Source: Irineochytrium annulatum (taxonomy: Eukaryota > Chytridiomycota > Chytridiomycetes > Chytridiales > Chytridiaceae). From it: a DNA stretch of 18,441 nucleotides. Positions 1-9,876 of this stretch are shown here, piece after piece (within the stretch, counting starts at the first letter, position 1; every line of letters starts with the position of its first letter). The stretch spans positions 1 to 18,441 of the forward strand of contig JADGJL010000546.1 of assembly GCA_027600665.1 (NCBI GenBank). The letters run 5' to 3'. Made by a program: the position numbers and the translations under genes. The notes under the pieces are model-generated. The model was not told where the DNA came from. It saw only the letters and a program-made list of their open reading frames with translations, and searched no databases.

Positions 1-27
1 ATCACTCCCCTCACCATCGCAATCACC

Positions 28-2805
28 ATGTCGAAGTCCCGCATCCTCGTCGTAACCCATCACCTCCCCGTCGTCTGCTCGCTGGCGAAGCCGGCCGACG
101 GGGCCGCTCCGGATGCCGCGAAGACCCAGTGGACTGTCACCACGCGGAGGGGCCACTCCGCCCTGTTCTCCGGCATCCGCGCTCTCTCGACATCGATGGA
201 GATGATTCACATTGGCTGGGTCGGCCAGCTCACCGACGCCGATGGCCGCAACATCGACGCTGCCTCGCTGGACGAGAACCAGGTCCATGCACTCCACACC
301 CAGCTCGCGAGCATGAAGCAGAGCGCCGTGCTCCTGGACGACGAGGTCGCTTACGGACATTACGAGGGCTACTGCAAAACCGGTGTGTGCATTCCCCCAC
401 AGTGCCTTCCATACTGACATGGTGACATGCAGACTTGTGGCCCTTGTTCCACTACATTCTCTGGGACACCATCTCGAACGGCACGCTTGAGGCCCGTCAC
501 TGGTCGGACTACGTCGCGATGAACCAGGAGTTTGCGCAGCGCATTATCGAGACCTACAACGAGGGTGACATGAGTAAGTCCAAAGGCGTCCCGCTCAAAA
601 AAATGAGCTTCTAACATCTCCTCTCCCAGTCTGGATTCACGACTACCACCTCCTGCTGCTGCCTTCGCTCCTCCGGAAGGCGCTTCCGAAGGCCAATATC
701 GGTTTCTTCCTTCACACGCCCTTCCCGAGTTCGGAGATCTTCCGGTGCCTGCCAAGTAAGGAGCTTTGTCTGGAGGACGTCGCGTCGGTGCTAATGTTTA
801 TTACTCGCTTTAGAACGCCGTGAGATTCTCCAAGGTGTCCTCGGCTCAAACTTGATCGGCTTTCAGACTTACTCGTATGCCCGCCACTTCATCTCGTCCT
901 GCACTCGCGTCCTTGGGCTCGAGTCTACCCCGAAGGGCGTCGACTACAAGGGCTCCCTGGTGTCCGTAGGAATTTTCCCGATTGGCATTGACGTCCAGCG
1001 CGTCCAAACCCGGAGGAAAATGCCGAGCGTCTTGGAAAAGCTTGCTGCGATTCGGGAGCTTTACGCCGATAAGAAAATCATCATTGGGAGGGATAAGCTG
1101 GACCACATCAAGGGTGTCCAGCATAAGCTGAACGCTTTCGAGAAGTTCTTGACTTTGTACCCGGAGTGGCAAAATAAGGTAAAACCTTTGTCCGTGCCTC
1201 TCATCATCAGTTCTAACACCCTTTTTAGGTCGTTCTCATCCAGGTCACGTCGCCGCCCCAACGGGAGTCGCCGAAGCTCGAGTCCAAAGTCTCTGAGCTT
1301 GTGTCCCGCATTAACGGAAGCTTCGGCTCGCTCGAGTTCGCCCCCGTCCACCACTACCACCAGCACCTAGACCAGGACGAGTACTTCGCCCTGCTTAGCG
1401 TCGCCGACATCGGTTTGATCACATCCGTCCGTGACGGTATGAACACCACCTCGCACGAGTTTGTCGTTTGTCAGCAGGAGAACAAGGGCCCGCTCATTTT
1501 GAGCGAGTTTACCGGGACGGCGGGATCACTTAGCGCCGCCATGCTTGTGAACCCGTGGGATTACTTGGTGAGATTCTTTTGTCCCTGAAGCTGTTTTGCA
1601 TATACTGACCTGCCGTGAAGGGTGTCGCGAACGCCATTAACGAGGCCCTCGTTATGACCCCGGAGGAGAAAAACATTAAGCACCAACAGCTCTACGCGCA
1701 CGTCACCTCCCGCACGGCCGAGTTTTGGTCCAACAGCTTCGTAAAGGAGCAGATGCGCCTCTCAACGATGCCCGACCAGGCGAACCCGACCCCGACGCTG
1801 GATTTCAAACTCTGCATTGATAAATACAAGAAGGCGAAGTCGAGGCTGTTGATGTTTGACTACGACGTATGCACTCTTAGTCTTACGCGTTCTTGGCTTT
1901 GCGATGCGGGATGCTGACGATTTTGTAGGGTACGTTGACGCCTATTCGCAAGACGCCGAACGCGGCGGTTCCGTCGCCTGAGATGTTGAAGTACATGACG
2001 GAGCTGTGCAAGGACCCGCGCAACTACATATTTGTCATTTCCGGGCGCGATGAGGCGTTTTTGGACACTTGGCTGGGTCAGATTCCGGGTCTTGGCTTGA
2101 GGTATGCTCGCGTGGGTTCGTTTTATTTTGTGTGTAATGTCTGACATCCTCTTTCCTCGTCAGCGCTGAGCACGGCTGTTTCATCAAGTACCCGGACCTT
2201 AACGACGGGAAGTGGGTCAACCTTACTGAGGAGATCGACTTGTCGTGGAAGAGCAAGGTTGCCGAGATCTTCCAATACTACACCGAGCGTACCCAAGGTA
2301 ATGTGTCTTGTTACATCTCTTTGCTTGCTTACGACATCTTTTAGGGTCGTTCATTGAGCACAAGCGCTGCTCCATTACGTGGCATTACCGCATGGCTGAT
2401 CCTGACTATGGGTCGTTCCAGGCGAAGGAGTGCCAAAACCATCTGGAGGACGCCATTCTGTCGAAGCTCCCGGTCGAGGTGTTGATTGGCAAAAAGAATC
2501 TTGAGGTAAGCGAAAGGGATCTAAAATTTGTTTCTAACGCTTTGAAGGTTCGGCCTGTGTCGATGAACAAGGGCGAGATCGTGAAGCGCCTCGTCGACTC
2601 CCGGGAGGATCTCGACTTCGTCTTCTGTGTCGGTGACGATAAGACGGACGAGGACATGTTCAAGGCGCTGCGCTTGTCGGAGGTGCCGGAGGACACTTAC
2701 TTCACCTGTACGATTGGACCGTCCACTAAGAAGACCAAGGCGGATTGGCATGTAGACTCGCCCGAGCAAGTTATCGAGCTGCTCGGCAACTGGACGAAGG
2801 CCTGA
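28..2805 (+). CDS. TPS2: Trehalose-6-phosphate phosphatase, Tps2 type (degenerate TPS domain + active TPP domain)
   Basis: Removes phosphate from trehalose-6-phosphate, the last step of trehalose synthesis, in the cytosolic trehalose synthase complex. Exons: 28-382, 433-573, 630-755, 814-1178, 1229-1567, 1621-1866, 1929-2101, 2164-2297, 2345-2505, 2548-2805, giving 765 aa. Residues about 5-500 form a GT20 glycosyltransferase-like domain (GIFPIGID, HYHQHL, RDGMNTT). Residues about 517-760 form an HAD phosphatase with all catalytic motifs: FDYDGTLTPI (nucleophile D522, D524), SGRD (562-565), NKG (K688) and GDDKTDED (709-716). The phosphatase motifs look intact, whereas several synthase residues are changed, which fits Tps2 rather than Tps1; the regulatory Tsl1/Tps3 type usually has a long N-terminal extension, absent here. 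The start ATG at 28 begins directly with the domain. Exon joins restore known motifs in phase (for example FDYD|GTL across 1867-1928). Confidence 0.93.
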
Positions 2806-3301
2806 CGACTGGAGGAATTATAATGTCTATATATACAAATGTACAAGTATATTTGCAGCACAGAAAGTTTGCTTCCTTTGCCTGGTGTGGTGATTAGGCT
2901 TGCTTGGTTTCCTCTTGCTTCTCCTCTTGCTACCTTTCTCGATGGACGTGACTTCACCACTTCAATCTGGACTTTATCCGTAGCAAAAAATGTTTATTTA
3001 GGTGTTTACTACCCCCGTTGTCGGATCAAATATCCTAACTCTCGTCCATTTGTTTTCCCACTTATTGAATTGCATAAAGAACAAAGAAGTTCTATTCAAT
3101 AACATAATTTTACTTTCAACAATGAATTTGTCGAGACCATTTTCTGCTTCATCAATGAAATCCCATGTAAGGACATATCTGCCCAGTAGTGGCTGCAGAG
3201 TAACAAGCGATCGTGCACAAAGAAATGTACCGGAAAAGAAGGAAAAAAAGAATCGACGTACAAAAAAATATGATGTAAACAAACTCGCATTCGAAACCTC
3301 T
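2806..3301. other. Convergent intergenic region, no gene seen
   Basis: This 496 bp stretch lies between the tail-to-tail ends of the trehalose phosphatase and the RhoGEF. It is visibly more AT-rich than its flanks, with a TATATATA run near 2828 and a purine-rich tract around 3230-3255. A minus-strand TTTATT/AATAAA hexamer lies at 2993-2998, about 300 bases beyond the RhoGEF stop. Short open frames exist on both strands, but none shows a domain or convincing protein-like composition, so I read it as two 3' untranslated regions plus spacer. Confidence 0.6.
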
Positions 3302-6254
3302 CTAACTCCGCAGATGCAACCTGCTCAACACCTGCATCCCATTGATGCCCGACCTCGCATAATGCACATGCCCCGTCCCACCGCTCTCGATGCCACGGCT
3401 GTCGATGGCACCTGTATGCTCGACAGCTATGTGGGTCGCGACGACGTCGACGCCTATCATGGCTTGCCTGAGCTCGCCAGTAAGCGTGTGGTAGATCTCG
3501 ACGTGGGTGGGCGAAAAGGCGAGGATGTAAGGAGCTTGGTATGCGAAGGAAATCGGCTCCGACTGCCAGGTGACCTTCCACTCGGGGCGGGTCAGTTGGC
3601 CGGACTTGTTAACGTAGAGGCCGATATCTTATGCGTAAGACTTGTTAACAATGCAAGCGAGACGTTTCAGTACGTAAGAAAATCAACAAATCACCTTTGA
3701 AGCAGAGAAGGAAGTCGCCTTCGACAATACGGAAGACGGCAATCGGGGACAACTCCTGGCGGTCACCGCGGGAGGTCATGAAGTTCAGGTTCTCGTCGCG
3801 AGGGTCCATGAGGGGTGCGTTGGACTCGGCACCGACACGCTTCAGATCGACGATCTCGAAGCCGCGTGTGCATCCGACGACGAGCTTTGTCTTGAGAAAG
3901 TCGATCGAGGTCGCGACGGTAGGGATGTAGAATTCCTATAAAATAGAATTACAACGGGTTAGACTTGCACATACAACGCTATGAACCCAACGAGTACATA
4001 CCTTCTCGACCTTCATCTCCGAGCTCTTGGATAGGAACCTCCTCTTCTCCTGCGTCGGGTCCAGGAGCTTGATGTACGACCGGATCGACCCCGTCTTGAT
4101 GGCGCACACGTACGTATTCCCATCGCAGACGCCAATTTTGAAGAATGACACGTCGTCCGCCACCTTCCTCGCCCTCGACGCGTTCACCATGCCCTCTGTT
4201 GAAACAATCTCCCTGATCGAGAACGCCCACAACACCTTCTCCGTCAACACGAACAGCATGTCAGCCGCCGGGATGGCGTCCATGGCCCTAATGCCCTCCA
4301 GCTCAACCTTGGGCTTAAACCCCCCTAGACGATGGAACGCCCCGCCCTCGGCGCCGAGGTACACGCACGAGCTATTGGCGACAAACAGCCTGTTGCCATA
4401 AGCGATGGACCCGATCAAGGTGTGCTGCCCGACAGCCGGAAACTCCTCCGTCAGGACCGTCTCGACGATCGGGAAAGCCTGCGCGCGCTTCGCCTGCTGC
4501 TCCTGAATTTTCCTGACCCACGCGTCGCGTGAGGCCTCGGTCGTGGTGGTGAGGGTGTACGCGCCGCCGACGTGCTCGCGGGCCACGTGCTCTACGTAGA
4601 AGGTCTTGTTAAGCTCAACTCCGGGGCGTGGGGCCGGGGCTTGCTGTTGTTGCGGGGCGTCGGGGTTGATGGTCTGGCTGAAGAAGAGACTGGATTGGGC
4701 CATGGCGGGTACGGCATTTTCGGATTTCGACACGCGGAGGAGATCGAGGGGGATGGGCTGTAGACAATGGTCTGCGGTCAGAGTGGCTGCGCAATAGTCT
4801 CATTTTCACTCACCCTTTTAAAAATCTTGTACGTCTTGTCGGCAGGGCCGCCGTCCGGTGACTCGATCGAGGTCTCGGCCGCCATGATAAGAACGTGATC
4901 GAAAAGCAGGACGCGTAGGTTGGTTGCCGGGTTGCCGCCGATCTTCTCCACGAGCAAGTCACCCTCGAATATAATGTCACGCTCAGGGCCAAGCAGGTTA
5001 AGGGTCTACAAGAAATCACAAACAACATCAATATATGTGTATGCAAAGGTGATCTAAAGCAATTCTTACCTCGACCAAAACCCTCGGCTGGATCTTCTCG
5101 TAATAGTTCAGGAACTTTCTTGCGTTTGCGGACCTCTGCTGCAACGTCTCTCCGCGCTTGATTACCTCCGTGATCATATCCTTCACCTTCACCAGCTCCA
5201 CCTTGTCAGAATTCTCGGGCGCCGACCGCTTAATTATATCGGAAATAAGGAGGTTGTACGATGTGACCCGGCGGAAGGGGATGCCAAGAAGCTCGTTGAG
5301 CGAGAAGCGACCGCCCGCTTTTCGAGTGTTCTGTGAAAAGTAGGTCAGTAGGTTAGCAAAGGCTTAGTCGTCAGGGCCGTCAGGGCTTCTATCCGCCCAC
5401 CACTAACTAAAATCCGGCAAAGAGCTCGAACGTCACTAACCTCCAGAAACTCGGCGAGCCTTGGGTTCCTCCTAATTTCCTGATCAACCTCCAGCTTGGC
5501 CATCTCTAGTTTCTCGAAGTACGCTGGGTACATTGCGTCCCAGTGGCCTACGCTGTCCGAGAGGATGGTCGCGATGTTCTGAATGACGTGACCCTTCTTC
5601 TGAACTTCCTCCAAGTTCGTGAGGAGCTCCGTGTTGACCAGGAGCAAGTCGGCCATAGAGGTGAAGACGGTGGAGAGGAAGGCATTCCGCCTAGATGGCT
5701 CGAGGATGTCGGAGGTGGAGAGGGGTGTGAGGTATTTCTGCAAGAATGTTTTAGGCCACCCGATCAATGGAAATCGCTTCTCCGTCACAGCCGTAAGGTG
5801 TCCAAAGAGTGATCCTGCCGTCACATCCGTTATGCGGTCATGGTCCACACCAGTCCCGTCAGATCAGATCTCTACAGGGTTGCCATCCATTCATTCAAAC
5901 AGGGCTGGCTTATCCATTCATTCATCCGTTTACATGGGCCATGACCAGCGAAACCGGGGTCCCATCCCTCCGTCCAGCTAATCAAGTGGCCGAAGATCCA
6001 CTACCAACCTCGTTGATAATGGTTAGCTCCTCGACGTAGTTCTTCTGATTCTTGACGAGCTCGAAGATGTGCTCTTGCCGTCTCAGCTCATCTGCAGGCA
6101 AAGAATCTCTAATTTCGGCAGGGACGGTCTCGGCCCAGGTAGACATGACGGGGTAGACGGTGATGGACTCCGAGGCAACAGCGGGCCTGGGGGGATGAGG
6201 ACGGACGATGGCTTGAGGACAGCGACAAAATGTGATCTGAGACTGGGCAGACAC
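3302..6254 (-). CDS. Rho guanine-nucleotide exchange factor, DH-PH-CNH (Rom2/Rgf-like)
   Basis: Predicted activator of Rho1-type GTPases at the cell cortex, upstream of cell-wall synthesis and the PKC-MAPK pathway in known fungi. Exons in transcript order: 6254-6009, 5737-5441, 5330-5070, 5005-4814, 4757-4002, 3935-3695, 3627-3302, giving 772 aa from the ATG at 6254. The DH domain (about 45-265) opens with ELRRQEHIFELVKNQKNYVE and contains PFRRVTSYNLL. The PH domain (about 275-423) starts at FEGDLLVEK and ends in a helix at SRDAWVRKIQEQQ. The CNH domain fills about 435-750, with RPEWKVTWQSEPISFAY and YILAFSPTHVEI, which are typical of Rom2-type exchange factors. All joins keep frame. It is much shorter than yeast Rom2 and lacks the N-terminal DEP region, so the N-terminus may be incomplete. 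Two introns are long for this locus: 5331-5440 and 5738-6008. The DH family call is firm; the start codon is not. Confidence 0.87.
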
Positions 6255-6661
6255 ATGCGACCTTTCACCACTTCCGCGAGCTATGGAACATGATTAATGC
6301 AAGCCCGGCCGCGCCAGGACGAGACCAGCGAGATTGTGTCGTGGGCTGCCCCGGCCACCGGATGAGCATCGCGGGAGTTCCAATTAAATCTTCACAGTAT
6401 TTTCGCGATCAGGACTTTAAGAGCTGCTCGTGAGTCCCAACTCTCGCGTCCTGGTCAACGTGTCATAAATATAATTATCACTTGCATCCATTGCATTAAT
6501 CGTCGCTGGCTGGGGGCGTGTCAAGGGATACACCTGGGTCGAAACGTGAGCGCTGGAAATAGACGTTGGCCGCACGCCGCTAGCGGCTTCCTTCTCCACG
6601 ACAGGCGTCATTGGTGCCCAGCCATCAACCCATACCACCACGACATACCATCCCCGTCTCG
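6255..6661. promoter_or_regulatory. Divergent promoter region, RhoGEF / F-box-pseudokinase
   Basis: This 407 bp region separates the chosen starts of two head-to-head genes and should contain both promoters and 5' leaders. A minus-strand open frame at 6417-6641 has a protein-like serine/threonine-rich tail and could be an upstream RhoGEF exon, but I found no convincing splice path from it into the DH exon. No clear TATA element or repeated operator stands out. Confidence 0.45.
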
Positions 6662-8747
6662 ATGGAGTCGCTGCCGTACGACCTCCTGGCCGTCATCCTG
6701 CGACATTTGGACCCGGCGAACGACCTCCGCCAGCTCCTGTCCGTTTCCAAGTCCTTCAGGCGCAACCTCGCCTTCATCACCTCGGACGTGGGATTCGCCC
6801 TTTCGCATCTCGCCGTCGCTTCCACTACATTCGACCTGTCATCCTTCTTCCTCTCCCTGCCCGCGGCGGCCGCCGTCTCCGTCCAACAGCAATCCCGCAT
6901 CCCAAGAGGCTTGCGGTGGGATCGCGTGCCGCCAAACTACCACGCAGCATGGATCGTGAAGCTGGGCGGGATGTCGCTGCGGGCCGCGTGTGTCATCACG
7001 GGCTGGAGCGCAACGAGGGAGCTTATCACGTCTTCCACCGCGTGCTTCCCGAGCCCCAGCGCATGCAAGTCCCTCGCGAGCGCTTTTGAACGAGCCGTGA
7101 CAGAGTTCGCTGGCGCGATGGACGCGCACGCGGATGGGGACTTCGGGCTGGCGTGGTGCGTCTTGCTGGGCGACTCGGCGACGGCCAGCAACGTGGTGGG
7201 CGTTTACTTAGCGATGGGCGCGGAGACGTCGGCGGAGGCGCTAGGCGTGGCGCTTGTGAATGCCGCGAGGGCGGGTCATGACGGGGCGGCGGAGAAGCTC
7301 GTGCGATCCGGTCGGGTGCCGCTCGCAAAGGGGTCGACGACCATGGGCAAGGTGGCAAAGGCCGCGATGGATGGCGGGCATGAGAAGTTTATGCGGATGC
7401 TGTTGAAAGTGGCGAAGGAGGTGAAGGAGGACGGTGGCGGCGATGTGGACGTCTCGCCGGTTCAGAGCGCGATCCTGAAGAGCGCGAAGAAGGCCGCCAG
7501 CAAGGCGCTGTCGACGTTGGATGCAAGGACGAACAAGACGCTCTCAATGGTCGTGACGACCAAGTCCACCATGGTTAGGGACGACGAGCCCTCGAGTGAG
7601 GCGAACCCTATGAAAGACGTAAAGCGACGAGCCACGACCATGGCGGTGAACGAGATAGCACATTTTGGCAAACAACCTCTTGCCTCTGGCGCGATGACGA
7701 CCGAGTCGCCATCATCGGCGGCGATGCCATACCTCCCCGCGGACGAGAAGCTCAAGGCAAAGCACTTTGAGTTTCTCTCGGATTTTGGGGGCCGCCCACC
7801 CGATACGGTCCACCACGTCCTGCACCGTCCCTCGGGCTTGATCATGGCCCGCAAGAGCGTGTGGGTAAGCGCCGACAACGAGCACGAGGCGCGAAGCACC
7901 GCCAAGGCGCTCAGGAAGGAGGTCAAGGTGCTACAGGATTTGGGCGAGTCAAAGAACGTCGGCAAGTTCTATGGGTCGTATTTGGACGCCGACAGAAACG
8001 CGTGCCTGTGCTACGAGTTTATGGACCTTGGCTCGCTGAGGGAGATCAGTAGAGGGACGGGGGCCGTCCCGGAGAGGTTCTTGCTCCGGATTGCGGTGCA
8101 AGCTTTGAGCGGGGTGGCGTATTTGATTGATAAGGGAATGAATGTCGCGCATATTGGTAAGTACGGAATGCAAACTTACGCATTCGTGGAGCTTATACGG
8201 TACTTTGCAGACATCCGCCCCTCCTCCTTCCACGCCAACTCGCGCGGTCAGATCAAGCTGGTCGAGTTCATCGTCCTTGACAACTTCCAGCGCAACCTCT
8301 GCCGGAACAACGTGAACGACGATTCACCTTACTACCTCCCGCCCGAGCGCATCACGGCCTCCTCCATTTCTATCTCGAGCGCGTCTTGGCCCATGGGCAT
8401 GATCTTCGCCGAGCTCGCGACGGGCCGCTTCCCATACCCTTCGGACCTGTCGCTCTTTGAGGTCATGTCCAGAATCGCGGACGAGGAGCCGTTGGAGATG
8501 CCGAGGGGCGCGGGCTTTTCGGACGGGTTTGTCGATCTGGTTGGATGCTGGTGAGTATTTTTGTGCCTTGTTCCTTCTACGAATTTTTAACCTTTTTTGG
8601 TAAAGCATGAAGAAAGAACCTGCCGCTCGATCCACCCCTTCCCAACTACTCCAGCACCCGGTGCTGCAAGGAGTGAAGGCGGACGAGCTCTGGGAATGGG
8701 CTTTCGCAGTCTCGCAGGTTATAGGACCAGTAGGCGAGCAAGTTTAG
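6662..8747 (+). CDS. F-box / ankyrin-like / MEK-like pseudokinase fusion protein
   Basis: Exons 6662-8156, 8211-8550 and 8606-8747 give 658 aa. Residues 3-40 read as an F-box (LPYDLLAVILRHLDP..., then VSKSFRR), which usually binds Skp1 in SCF ubiquitin ligases. Residues about 100-270 are helical with ankyrin-like pairs (ALVNAARAGHDGAAEKLV; AAMDGGHEKFMRMLL). Residues about 369-640 are a protein-kinase fold closest to MAP kinase kinases: HRPSGLIMARK holds the ATP-binding lysine K398, E420 fits the helix-C glutamate, then YEFMDLGSL, YYLPPER and the C-terminal PAARSTPSQLLQHP. It looks inactive: no glycine-loop GxGxxG, HRD is HID (497-499), the catalytic-loop Asn is Ser504, and DFG is EFI (517-519). 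The ATG at 6662 opens the F-box directly. Intron 1 splits the HID aspartate codon. A role as a substrate-recruiting scaffold is inference. Confidence 0.83.
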
Positions 8748-9021
8748 ACGTTGGCTTTGAATAAGGAGCAAGTTAGCTGAGCATATGGGCCATTTCGCTG
8801 AACGCATATTTACCCCTTAGTGCTTGTGAGAACTCTGTAGTAAACCACTCTCAATACCCCCGCCGCCGCTGCACCATATTTTGCATAATCACTTTGATAC
8901 ATTTTTCAAGTTTTAATAGACTAGGCGATATTCATTTGCAGAATGCAGCTTGGGATCCTGAAAGATCCTGGGGGTGTCTTTCCATGACGTCAAGTTTGAC
9001 GAACCGTTCATCCGCTTAACG
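8748..9021. promoter_or_regulatory. Intergenic region upstream of the SPATA4-like gene
   Basis: This 274 bp spacer holds the pseudokinase 3' untranslated region and the presumed promoter of the next gene on the same strand. It contains a perfect TGACGTCA palindrome at 8985-8992, listed separately. A pyrimidine/AG pattern ending near 8940 resembles a splice acceptor, so a leader intron is possible but unproven. The reading frame stays open upstream of the ATG at 9022, but only to non-ATG codons such as the GTG at 8974. Confidence 0.4.
8985..8992. promoter_or_regulatory. CRE-like palindrome TGACGTCA, 30 bp upstream of SPATA4-like ATG
   Basis: A perfect 8-bp palindrome matching the bZIP (CREB/ATF) binding site. 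It lies 30 bases before the ATG at 9022, within the likely promoter or leader. The match is seen directly; binding by a factor is inferred. Confidence 0.4.
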
Positions 9022-9748
9022 ATGGACCTGCTGTCCCCCGCGACCATCAAATGGCTTCAGTCCCTCGGCATCGGCATCAAGCACCCGAAGTGGGACTGCG
9101 CCAACGGCGTCGTGGTCGCGTCGATTCTGTCCAAATACTTCCCGGGCGAGGAGACATTGAAGAACTTTTACACCGGCTCCAGCGCGGCCGCCAAGTCCAA
9201 CAACTGGGACCAGCTAAGGAAGTTTTTTGTTCGGAATGGCATCAACGTCAAGCTCGATGCCATCCATGCTGTCATGAACAGCCACGATGCCGCTGCGGTG
9301 CGTACGAGCTTTCTGTTGCCGTTGCCGTTGCAGTCCATCGAGCTTACTTCTCTCACGCAGTGCCTCTTCCTTGAAAATTTGTTCACTCTGCTGACGGGAA
9401 GAAGGTAGATTGGCGGACGTGTGTGCGACGATTTGCGCTAAATTACTTAGTGTAAAACGACATGTGAACCTCATAAGACCATTGCAACTGCCGCATTTCG
9501 CGCTCCCGACAACGTCAAGTATAATAAGGTATTAATCTTTTTGCACGATGCATCAAATAAGTTGCCTTATTCAACATAGATCGTTTGCGCCGTCACCCGG
9601 CAAAGCGCAAATGGTGGCTAAAGAACACAAAGACTTTTTATTGGCGATGCATCCAAAAACAGCGTCTATGTCAACGATGAACGAAAGCGGGGCGCTGCCC
9701 GTAGATATTGAGAACCAACAAATCCAAGTACGACAGATTGAGGGATAG
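9022..9748 (+). CDS. SPATA4-like calponin-homology (CH_2) domain protein
   Basis: Exons 9022-9297, 9361-9404, 9451-9528 and 9580-9748 give 188 aa. Residues about 5-105 form a CH domain of the sperm/cilium type (SPATA4, SPEF1): IKWLQSLGIGI, the CANGVVVASILSKYFP stretch, NNWDQLRKFF, and after intron 1 LENLFTLLTGR, the family's usual end of the domain. In other flagellates such proteins associate with the axoneme or its microtubules, so a zoospore flagellum role is inferred. Exons 3 and 4 add a conserved-looking tail (PHFALPTTS, then a lysine-rich helix AKEHKDFLLAMH). The last two joins rest on good branch/acceptor signals (CTAAAT...TTAG; CATAG) and matching phase. Without them the protein would stop at 9408, just after the CH domain. 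Intron 1 is 63 nt with no stop, so it could be retained. The ATG at 9022 is preferred to the upstream GTG. Confidence 0.75.
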
Positions 9749-9823
9749 AGTGCAATAATGAAAACGAAAATTAATGGGTAAAACTTGGGCTAATCCAAAG
9801 GCATGACAATATAGAGACTGTGG

Positions 9824-9829
9824 AATAAA
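9824..9829 (+). terminator. Polyadenylation hexamer AATAAA for the SPATA4-like gene
   Basis: A perfect AATAAA lies 75 bases after the stop of the four-exon model. It supports the longer model ending at 9748, since it is over 400 bases from the alternative stop at 9408. It sits in the 128 bp gap before the convergent EF-3 gene ends. Confidence 0.4.
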
Positions 9830-9876
9830 GGGCATGCGAAATGAATGACGAAATATGGCAAAACAGCGCAGTGATA

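Noticed and set aside
28..2805. Calling the first gene trehalose-6-phosphate synthase (Tps1)
   Set aside because: Synthase-site residues are degenerate and a complete HAD phosphatase domain follows, which is the Tps2 pattern.
2998..3282. Minus-strand open frame of 94 codons in the convergent spacer
   Set aside because: It has an Phe/Arg-rich composition from AT-rich DNA, with no motif and no splice context; likely chance.
6417..6641. Minus-strand open frame of 74 codons upstream of the RhoGEF
   Set aside because: It has some protein-like character, but overlaps the pseudokinase leader and offers no convincing donor to reach the DH exon. I treat it as promoter/leader until transcripts say otherwise.
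8974..9021. Start of the SPATA4-like protein at the GTG at 8974
   Set aside because: GTG starts are not expected in nuclear fungal genes, and the ATG at 9022 begins right at the CH domain.
9548..9748. A separate small gene starting at the ATG at 9548
   Set aside because: Its frame joins exactly to the SPATA4-like exon 3 through a well-formed intron (9529-9579), and its first residues would be intron sequence.
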